Positions 1 to 6,011 of a stretch of DNA of 6,011 bases are shown piece by piece. The translations under genes were made by a program, and so were the position numbers. Origin of the DNA: an uncultured Saprospiraceae bacterium (GTDB taxonomy: Bacteria; Bacteroidota; Bacteroidia; Chitinophagales; Saprospiraceae); contig CAKUWM010000185.1 in assembly GCA_934699305.1 (NCBI GenBank), forward strand, positions 1 to 6,011, read 5' to 3'. The notes under the pieces are model-generated. The model saw only the letters and a program-made list of their open reading frames with translations. It ran no database searches and was not told the origin of the DNA. Each line of letters opens with the position of its first letter. Positions within the stretch are counted from its first letter, which is position 1.

Positions 1-1031
1 ACCAATTAGGAAACGCTTACGAATACCTCATAAAAGAATTCGCGGATGATTCTGGCCATACTGCAGCCGAGTTTTATACCAACAGAACGGTTGTGAAGTT
101 GATGACCATGATTATGGATCCGCAACCAGGCGAAAGCGTGTACGACCCTACCTGTGGTTCTGGAGGCTTACTACTTAACTGCGCCTTGCATTTACGTGAT
201 GAAGGCAAGGAGTACCGCACTTTAAAATTATACGGACAAGAAATAAATCTGATCACCTCTGCCATTGCACGTATGAACATGTTTATGCACGGGATAGAAG
301 AGTTTAGTATTGTACGTGGTGATACCTTGGCACAACCAGCATTTTTAGAAAACGATACGTTGAAAACCTTTAATGTCATATTGGCCAATCCACCATATTC
401 TATAAAAGCGTGGGATCAAAAAGCATTTACCAACGATCCTTTTGGACGTAACATTTGGGGGACACCGCCACAAGGTTGTGCCGATTATGCGTTTCAGCAA
501 CACATCCAAAAGAGTTTGGATGCTGAAAATGGACGTTCCATTTCATTATGGCCTCACGGTATTTTGTTTAGAGATGCTGAAGCCGACATGCGAAGAAAAA
601 TGATTCAGGAAGATTTGGTAGAATGTGTCATTGGTTTAGGACCAAACTTGTTTTATAACTCGCCAATGGAAGCGTGTTTGTTAATTACAAGAACTAATAA
701 AAGTGAAGACAGAAAAGGTAAAATATTATTTATCAATGCTGTTAACGAAGTGAAACAGGACAAGGCTATTTCTTTCTTAGAAGAAAAGCATATCAATAAA
801 ATATTTAATGCCTTTAAAAACTATGAAAGCCAAAAGAACTTTTCAGTCTTGGTAAGTGCGGAAGATGTACTTGCTTATAAAGGTAATATGAATATTAGTC
901 TTTATGTACAACCTGAAAAAGAAGAAGGAAGCGAAATTTTATCCTTTGAGCAAGCATATGATAATTGGAACAAATCAGGAAGTAATCTGAAATCATCGAT
1001 GGATGAATTATTTAAAATATTGCAAAATTAA
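1..1031 (+). CDS. hsdM: Type I restriction-modification system, DNA methyltransferase (M) subunit, 5'-truncated by the window edge
   Basis: This is the C-terminal 342 codons of HsdM, the subunit that transfers a methyl group from S-adenosylmethionine to adenine N6 in the target site and is also part of the restriction complex. The frame is open from base 3, so the gene starts upstream. The family is usually about 480-530 residues, so roughly 150-190 N-terminal residues are missing. In-frame GTG and ATG codons near 93 are internal: the family segment GNAYEYLIKEFA and FYTNRTVVKLM lies before or across them. The SAM-binding motif I is DPTCGSGG (144-167). The catalytic motif IV is NPPY (387-398), the N6-adenine (D/N)PPY type. 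Further family landmarks are WPHGILFRDAE, IGLGPNLFYNSPMEA and KILFINA. The TAA stop overlaps the hsdS start by one base. GC falls from about 42% to about 29% after position 720, in the tail expected to contact HsdS. Identification is firm; the recognised sequence cannot be read from this. Confidence 0.96.
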   Translation, partial: QLGNAYEYLIKEFADDSGHTAAEFYTNRTVVKLMTMIMDPQPGESVYDPTCGSGGLLLNCALHLRDEGKEYRTLKLYGQEINLITSAIARMNMFMHGIEEFSIVRGDTLAQPAFLENDTLKTFNVILANPPYSIKAWDQKAFTNDPFGRNIWGTPPQGCADYAFQQHIQKSLDAENGRSISLWPHGILFRDAEADMRRKMIQEDLVECVIGLGPNLFYNSPMEACLLITRTNKSEDRKGKILFINAVNEVKQDKAISFLEEKHINKIFNAFKNYESQKNFSVLVSAEDVLAYKGNMNISLYVQPEKEEGSEILSFEQAYDNWNKSGSNLKSSMDELFKILQN

Positions 1032-1033
1032 TG
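1029..1033 (+). promoter_or_regulatory. TAATG stop-start overlap between hsdM and hsdS
   Basis: The hsdM stop TAA (1029-1031) shares its last base with the hsdS ATG (1031-1033). This arrangement is commonly associated with translational coupling by terminating ribosomes and would help balance M and S subunits, which assemble as M2S. No clear Shine-Dalgarno sequence precedes the ATG; GGAG at 1033-1036 lies inside hsdS and is too close to the alternative ATG at 1040 to be a normal site. Coupling is inferred from the overlap alone. Confidence 0.6.
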
Positions 1034-2188
1034 GAGACGATGATAAGTGAACAAATATCAATAGATAAGAGTGATTGGACTCCAGTTAAATTTAGCGATA
1101 TAGTCTTTGAGCCTAAAGAATCATCTAAAGACCCAAAAGCAGATGGCATTAAGCATGTAGTTGGACTTGAGCATATTGAATCTGAAGATATCCATTTACG
1201 TCATTCGGCAAATCTTGATACTTCTACAACATTTTCAAAACGATTTGCGGCAGGTGATGTATTATTTGGAAGGCGTAGAGCATATTTAAAAAAAGCGGCA
1301 CAAGCTAAGTTTAATGGTATTTGCTCAGGAGATATTACAGTTTTTAGAGCAAAGGAAAACTTGATGCCTGAACTTTTACCCTTTATAGTTAATAATGAAA
1401 AGTTCTTTGATTATGCCATAAAACATTCTGCGGGTGGCCTTTCGCCACGGGTAAAGTTTAAAGACCTTGCCAATTACGAATTCCTCCTCCCACCAAAAGA
1501 CCAACAAGCCAAACTTGCTGAATTACTTTGGGCTATGGATGAGGTGATTGAGAAAGACACTCAATTATTGGATAATATAGTTTTAAATTTAATAGTAAAT
1601 GAAAAACTAATTTTTGCTAGTAAAACTTATTGTGCATTAAAAACAATTATTTTAAATAGCTTATCAGGTGGAACACCTAACACTAAAGTTCTAGAGTTTT
1701 ATTCTAATGGTACAATCCCTTGGTTAACTACAAAAATAATAAAAGAAGACTACATAGAAATTGGAGAGAAATTTATAACCAATGATGCAGTATTAAATTC
1801 TGCTGCTAAAGTTTTACCTAAAGGTAACATCATTGCTGGCACTAGAGTTGGTGTTGGTAAATTTTCTGTAAATCTTTGTGACATTTCATTTAGTCAAGAT
1901 GTTACAGGATTGATTATTGATCATTCTAAAGTAAATATTGATTTTTTAGTATATCAATTAAATTCTGTTGTATTTCAGAGTAAAATAGAGCCTTTTTTAA
2001 GAGGAACTACTATAAAAGGAATTCTAAAAGACGATTTATTAAACATGAAAATTTATTTGCCAAGCATGGAAAAACAACTTGAGCTAAAAAATTTAATTAA
2101 GGAACATAAAAATTCAAGAGATTTAACAAAATCCAAAATCTCCAGTTCCAAAGCCTTACAAAAGAGTTTAATTAATCAGGTGTTTTAG
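1031..2188 (+). CDS. hsdS: Type I restriction-modification system, specificity (S) subunit
   Basis: HsdS (385 aa) is the DNA-recognition subunit; it reads a bipartite target and scaffolds two HsdM, with HsdR added for cleavage. The layout is two target recognition domains (TRDs), each followed by a conserved helical spacer. TRD1 is about residues 15-150 (GDVLFGRRRAYLKKA, FNGICSGDITVF, SAGGLSPRVKF). The central spacer starts at LPPKDQQAKLAELLWAMDE (153-171). TRD2 is about 204-342 and opens with the classic SGGTPN (212-217) and IPW (229-231). The distal spacer starts at LPSMEKQ (343-349) and ends in the typical SLINQVF. The length is slightly below the usual 400-450 but both halves are complete. 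ATG at 1031 overlaps the hsdM stop (TAATG), suggesting translational coupling; ATG at 1040 is an alternative start. GC falls sharply at about 1560, from about 37% to about 26%, so TRD2 may have been acquired separately. The methylation target cannot be predicted by eye. Confidence 0.95.
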   Translation: METMISEQISIDKSDWTPVKFSDIVFEPKESSKDPKADGIKHVVGLEHIESEDIHLRHSANLDTSTTFSKRFAAGDVLFGRRRAYLKKAAQAKFNGICSGDITVFRAKENLMPELLPFIVNNEKFFDYAIKHSAGGLSPRVKFKDLANYEFLLPPKDQQAKLAELLWAMDEVIEKDTQLLDNIVLNLIVNEKLIFASKTYCALKTIILNSLSGGTPNTKVLEFYSNGTIPWLTTKIIKEDYIEIGEKFITNDAVLNSAAKVLPKGNIIAGTRVGVGKFSVNLCDISFSQDVTGLIIDHSKVNIDFLVYQLNSVVFQSKIEPFLRGTTIKGILKDDLLNMKIYLPSMEKQLELKNLIKEHKNSRDLTKSKISSSKALQKSLINQVF

Positions 2189-2190
2189 AT

Positions 2191-5100
2191 ATGGAGTATA
2201 GGTTGTTTTATTCATACCAATCAGATTCTCCAAAAAAGGTGAATGAGCAATTTATTGAAAATGCCATTAAAGGGGCTATTAAAACAATTAAAGGAGCAAA
2301 AATAAAACTTATAAAAGGATTTAGAGGAACTTCAGGACAATTGCCATTGACAGATACAATGCTTCTTCAATCTGAATCATCAGATATTTTTATTGGAGAT
2401 GTTACATTGACTGCTGAATTTAATGATCATGTGCTTAAGGATCATTGGTGGTCTAAATCGTATAAAAAGATTGATGTTACAGGTAGGGTAAAGAAATATC
2501 CTAATGGAAATGTTCTTATAGAAACGGGTTATTCTTGGGCTAAAAAAGAGTATGATAGAACTATTTTGGTCATGAATGAAGCTTATGGGATGCCTGACGA
2601 ATTACCTGTAGATATGGGACATTTGCGTTGGCCCATAACCTACAATTTAGCTAAAACGTATAGCAAGGAAGATTATGATAGAGAATTTAATCAATTATTG
2701 ATAGAATTAAAAGGAGCAATTGTTGCGGCTTTAAAAACAACTAGAATACATCATAGAAACAGATTTAAACCATTTAAGCAACATGATGTATGGAAGAGCT
2801 CTGATTTTGAAAAGAAATTAATCGTAACAACGGAGTTAAAAAGTGTAATTAATAATCTTAGAAATGGTTTATTAAATTCTGGTAATCCTCAGAGGTTGTT
2901 AGGTCCAAATAAATCAGGAAAAACGCGTGTATCGAGAGAGTTATTTAGGAAAATAGATGCTACTATAAGAAGAGATGAGGAATCTTTAGAAAAAGTATTG
3001 TATTATGATTTAAGTTCTTCTGGTTATGGACACATACAGGTACAGCTGCAAGACATTAGAGATTTAAATCAAGATTATATAGTTATTGTGGATAATTGTC
3101 CTATTGAAATTCATAAAAATTTATGTGATGAATTACATGGTACAAACGTAAGAATCTTGACAATAGCAAATTCAGATCAGGTAAATTTTGATGATCACGG
3201 GACTATTAGGTTGAGTGAAACTTATGCGAGTGATATTATTAAAATTGGAGTAGAGGAAAGGTTTAATAACCCCATGGCTTTTGAAATTATACGAAATTCT
3301 GGAAGTAATATTGAAAAAGCAATCACTTATATCTCCTCAAACATTAAAGATCAAGACATAATTGCTCCAGACTATTCTGAAAGATGGAACCAATTATTAG
3401 GAACAGAGTTACTTAATTTAGGAGCACTTCATATTTTAGAAGAATTATCACTTTTTACGCATGTTGGGTTGAACAATAAATTTGAAGAACATTCTCGTTT
3501 TATAGTATCGAATTTACCCGATTCAATCGATTTAGAAAAGTATAGAGGTATTTTATTAACCCTAGCAAACAGAGGTGTTATTAGAATAGTTGGCGATTTC
3601 GTTGTTTTAGACTCATTTGTAGAAGAGTTAGCTTCTCAGAGAATCAGTAAATTTAGTGGTGAGCAGTTTTCAGAATATGTTTTAAAGGTTTCAAAATACA
3701 ATCTTTCTAAGCAATTTGGCCAACGACTTATAGAATTAAACAAAGAGCCACAAGTAAATTTAATTGAACATCTCACGGGCAAAGAGGGACTTCTAAGTAG
3801 TTATAATTTTATAAATACGGATCAAGGTTCTCAGATAGTATTAAAAATAGCAGAAATTTTTCCTATTGAAATAGGAAATCTTCTTTTTAATGAACTTCAA
3901 GAGAAAAGTATTGATGAACTTAAAGAATTTACTTTTGGGAGAAGAAATACAGTTTGGTGTTTAGAGAAACTAGCATTAGTTAATGAAACGGCTAAACAAG
4001 CTATAAAATTATTATATAGATTAGCCCTTTCAGAAAATGAATCTATAGCGAACAATGCTACAAATGCATTTGTTCATATATATCAGCTGTACTTATCAGG
4101 AACAATATTGGGCCTCGTGGAAAGATTGGAAATTTTAAGGGAGCTATTAGAGATTAACGGAATTAGTCCAGTTATTTTATCTGCTCTTAACAAGGGCCTC
4201 CAAGCTTCAAGTTTTCATGGACCTGTCAAAACTTGGGGTGCTGATAAAAAAGAGTTAAAGTCTTATGATCAAGAGCATGAGATAAAATTAGAGGAAAAAA
4301 AACAATACTATAAAGACATAATCGAATTATTAGAGCACTTGATGTATAGTAAAGTAGAATTAAGTTCGAATTGTAAAGAAATAATTATTAACCGTTTTCC
4401 CGAACAATATAAATTAGGGGCTTCAGATAGCATAATGGCTGCTATCGAAAAAATAATTATAACAGAACAAGAATTATCTTCTGAACTTAGACATATATTG
4501 GAAAAAATGACCTTATTTAAGTTTGGCATAGAAGAAGTGAAACTCAATAAAATAAAACAACTTCTATACGAAAATCAACCAATTGAAGATATAGACAAAT
4601 TAAAAGTTCTTGTTATTGATGCAGCTTTTAAGAGTATCCAAACGGAAAATGGATGGAAAGATCTTGCAAAAGAAGAAGCACAAGCGCTTGCAGAAGAGTG
4701 GATAAATACAAATAATACGTTCTGGATTGATAATTTACCTCAACTATTAGAGGGGAAACAAAGTCATACTTTTGCTTTTGGGGAAAAGATAGGTGAATTG
4801 TATCAGCATGATGAAGGTTTAATCAGAAGTATTATAGAGGCTTTGGTAAACATACCTTTTGAGGAGCAGAATATTGGTTTCATTGCAGGTTATATTTTTG
4901 GAAAGAAAGACGACACTTTTACAAGGAGTGTTATTGATGATTTTTTAGAACAAGACATTTTAAAATTTCATGTTTTTAGATTTACACATTTTTTGCAATT
5001 AAGAGTTGAAGATATTCAGAAATTACTTCCTGTACTATATACTAATCCATCCTTTGTTATGGCTTTGCAGTATATAAGGCTTGATCATTTATTGAATGAT

Positions 5101-5907
5101 GATATTATTGAAATAGTCAATAATATATCAGATATTCCAGAATATGGAAGATCATTTGCTCTTGAATTACTTTGGGAAGTATGCAGAAATGAAGATAAAT
5201 GGAGTGGCCTAAAAGCAACTATAAAGCCTCTTTTATTTGTAGAAGGTGTTTTCAGGCATAAGACACTGATTGGAAGTTTGTTACATGTGGAGGATTTTGT
5301 TAAAAAACTGACTTCTGATGGAATAGATGAAAAAGAAGTTGCATTTTTCATAAACGAAATATTAAATGACTATTCAGAGTTTAATGTAAATAATGAGACT
5401 ATACTTAATATATTAATGCTTCACTTCCTTGAAGAAAAGTTTGACTTGGTTTGGCCTTTAATTGGTAAAAAATTATTGGATAGGACTTATTACTTAAATC
5501 AAGACTTAAAGAATATACTTCAATATTATAAGTTTGATAGTGGAAAACTTTTAGCTTGGTGTGAAACTAATGCGCCATTAGGAGCAATAAAAATGATTGG
5601 GATTATCCCTTTAGAATATAAAAATGAGGAAGGAGATCTAGTGTGGACAGAACAGGCAAGTTTAATGATTCAGCATTATGGAGATAATGATGATTTTCTG
5701 TCTGCATTAAGCGGTGTATTAGGTAGTTATGCCGTTGTTGGGTCTGCAGTTCCAATTTTTCAAGCACGGACTAGGCTATTAGAGAGTTTGTTAACTCATG
5801 AAAAAAATAAAGTCCAAAACTTTGCAAAAGAACAAATAGAAAGGATTAAAATATATACAGCTAGAGAGCAAAATTTTGATGAGAATTATAATTTAGGAGA
5901 AATATAA
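2191..5907 (+). CDS. TIR-like domain / STAND-type P-loop NTPase with long helical C-terminus, putative anti-phage defence protein embedded in the hsd operon
   Basis: A 1238-residue multidomain protein, probably cytosolic: I see no signal peptide or membrane segment. Residues 1-180 resemble the TIR-like/nucleotide-binding domain that opens with FYSWQSD: LFYSYQSDSP (5-14), SSDIFIGDVT (63-72), NVLIETGYS (107-115, with E111 at the position of the TIR catalytic glutamate) and LPVDMGHLRWPITY (138-151). An NTPase follows: Walker A GPNKSGKT (238-245), Walker B YIVIVDNC (296-303), a sensor-1-like strand RILTIANSD (321-329) and a lid-like NSGSNIEKAI (369-378). Residues about 408-485 look winged-helix-like (LLTLANRGVIRIVGDFVVLD). 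From about 490 to the end it is charged and helical, with a signature I recognise from large STAND-like proteins (LEKLA, LALSENES, NNATNAF, LSGT; 591-638). This is the plan of Avs-like immune receptors: sensor, NTPase switch, effector. NAD+ cleavage by the N-terminus is inferred. The start is supported because the first conserved motif begins at residue 5. The gene lies 2 bases after hsdS and 6 before hsdR, so it is probably co-transcribed. The ligand is unknown. NTPase architecture is fairly sure, the TIR-like call moderately so, the defence role inferred. Confidence 0.8.
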   Translation: MEYRLFYSYQSDSPKKVNEQFIENAIKGAIKTIKGAKIKLIKGFRGTSGQLPLTDTMLLQSESSDIFIGDVTLTAEFNDHVLKDHWWSKSYKKIDVTGRVKKYPNGNVLIETGYSWAKKEYDRTILVMNEAYGMPDELPVDMGHLRWPITYNLAKTYSKEDYDREFNQLLIELKGAIVAALKTTRIHHRNRFKPFKQHDVWKSSDFEKKLIVTTELKSVINNLRNGLLNSGNPQRLLGPNKSGKTRVSRELFRKIDATIRRDEESLEKVLYYDLSSSGYGHIQVQLQDIRDLNQDYIVIVDNCPIEIHKNLCDELHGTNVRILTIANSDQVNFDDHGTIRLSETYASDIIKIGVEERFNNPMAFEIIRNSGSNIEKAITYISSNIKDQDIIAPDYSERWNQLLGTELLNLGALHILEELSLFTHVGLNNKFEEHSRFIVSNLPDSIDLEKYRGILLTLANRGVIRIVGDFVVLDSFVEELASQRISKFSGEQFSEYVLKVSKYNLSKQFGQRLIELNKEPQVNLIEHLTGKEGLLSSYNFINTDQGSQIVLKIAEIFPIEIGNLLFNELQEKSIDELKEFTFGRRNTVWCLEKLALVNETAKQAIKLLYRLALSENESIANNATNAFVHIYQLYLSGTILGLVERLEILRELLEINGISPVILSALNKGLQASSFHGPVKTWGADKKELKSYDQEHEIKLEEKKQYYKDIIELLEHLMYSKVELSSNCKEIIINRFPEQYKLGASDSIMAAIEKIIITEQELSSELRHILEKMTLFKFGIEEVKLNKIKQLLYENQPIEDIDKLKVLVIDAAFKSIQTENGWKDLAKEEAQALAEEWINTNNTFWIDNLPQLLEGKQSHTFAFGEKIGELYQHDEGLIRSIIEALVNIPFEEQNIGFIAGYIFGKKDDTFTRSVIDDFLEQDILKFHVFRFTHFLQLRVEDIQKLLPVLYTNPSFVMALQYIRLDHLLNDDIIEIVNNISDIPEYGRSFALELLWEVCRNEDKWSGLKATIKPLLFVEGVFRHKTLIGSLLHVEDFVKKLTSDGIDEKEVAFFINEILNDYSEFNVNNETILNILMLHFLEEKFDLVWPLIGKKLLDRTYYLNQDLKNILQYYKFDSGKLLAWCETNAPLGAIKMIGIIPLEYKNEEGDLVWTEQASLMIQHYGDNDDFLSALSGVLGSYAVVGSAVPIFQARTRLLESLLTHEKNKVQNFAKEQIERIKIYTAREQNFDENYNLGEI

Positions 5908-5913
5908 ATTAAT

Positions 5914-6011
5914 ATGAGCTTCAACGAACAAAATAGTGTAGAAAACTACATCATCAAACAGCTTTCAGGTGTTAATTTAAACACCAATGAAGTATCAGAA
6001 GATGCAACATC
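5914..6011 (+). CDS. hsdR: Type I restriction-modification system, restriction endonuclease (R) subunit, N-terminal fragment cut by the window edge
   Basis: Only the first 32 codons are present. The translation begins MSFNEQNSVENYIIKQLSGV, which matches the common opening of HsdR proteins (a short N-E-x-N-T/S-V-E segment followed by a helix). HsdR is the ATP-dependent translocase and endonuclease of the type I complex, normally around 1000 residues, with a PD-(D/E)xK nuclease domain and a DEAD-type helicase motor. None of these catalytic parts lie inside the window, so the call rests on the N-terminal match and on position after hsdM and hsdS. ATG at 5914 is the first start after the preceding TAA (5905-5907). 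A weak AGGAG at 5895-5899 lies 14 bases upstream, probably too far to act as a ribosome binding site. Confidence 0.85.
   Translation, partial: MSFNEQNSVENYIIKQLSGVNLNTNEVSEDAT

Noticed and set aside
69..86. EFYTNR in hsdM where many family members have EFYTPR, considered as a lost key residue
   Set aside because: The FYTNR form is, as far as I recall, common in a subgroup of HsdM proteins, and motifs I and IV are intact; it is not a sign of inactivation.
74..388. Minus-strand open frame opposite hsdM motifs I and IV
   Set aside because: It is the complement of the most conserved hsdM region; the translation resembles no family I know.
93..1031. GTG at 93 as the start of a complete 312-aa methyltransferase
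   Set aside because: The frame is open to base 3 and the upstream residues (LGNAYEYLIKEFA and FYTNR) match the conserved HsdM region before motif I, so 93 is an internal Val codon of a truncated gene.
4308..4547. Minus-strand open frame inside the large gene
   Set aside because: It lies wholly antisense to a well-supported coding region and has a low-complexity Ser/Ile/Asn-rich translation with no recognisable motif; it is a shadow frame.
1517..5176. Exact 14-base match TGAATTACTTTGGG at about 1517-1530 (hsdS) and about 5163-5176 (large gene)
   Set aside because: Both copies are in frame and encode the same E-L-L-W codons in helical segments. A match of this length in an AT-rich 6-kb window is plausible by chance, and the flanks do not match.
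5085..5351. Minus-strand open frame near the end of the large gene
   Set aside because: Also antisense to the continuous 1238-codon frame, with a biased translation and no family features or upstream signals.
5895..5899. AGGAG as a Shine-Dalgarno site for hsdR
   Set aside because: The 14-base spacing to the ATG is longer than usual and the other genes here lack such sites, so it was not listed as a ribosome binding site.

Overview
The window is part of a type I restriction-modification (hsd) operon, all on the + strand. A large probable defence gene sits between the specificity and restriction subunit genes. The order is hsdM (3' part, to 1031), hsdS (1031-2188), a 1238-residue gene with a TIR-like N-terminus and a predicted STAND-type P-loop NTPase (2191-5907), and the first 32 codons of hsdR (from 5914). 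Coding density is essentially complete. hsdM and hsdS overlap by one base, hsdS and the large gene are 2 bases apart, and the large gene and hsdR are 6 bases apart. There is no room for a terminator or a conventional promoter between genes, and I saw no RNA gene, insertion sequence, CRISPR array or long repeat.

The organism looks like a low-GC bacterium, plausibly Bacteroidota/Flavobacteriia. The reasons are AT-rich coding, heavy use of TTA and AGA codons, and no convincing Shine-Dalgarno sequence before the starts. This is an inference from style and not from a taxonomic marker. Base composition is a mosaic by hand count: about 42% GC in the hsdM catalytic core (1-720), about 29% in the hsdM tail (721-1020), about 37% in the first half of hsdS, about 26% in its second half (1561-2160), and roughly 30% in sampled parts of the large gene.

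Functionally, HsdM and HsdS should form the DNA adenine methyltransferase, and with HsdR the restriction complex. The inserted gene has the layout of a single-protein anti-phage immune receptor: N-terminal TIR-like/nucleotide-binding effector, central NTPase with a winged-helix-like segment, and a long C-terminal helical sensor region. Its position inside the hsd operon means it is probably co-expressed with the RM system. It may be a second defence layer, possibly one that responds when the RM system fails or is inhibited. That last point is a hypothesis.
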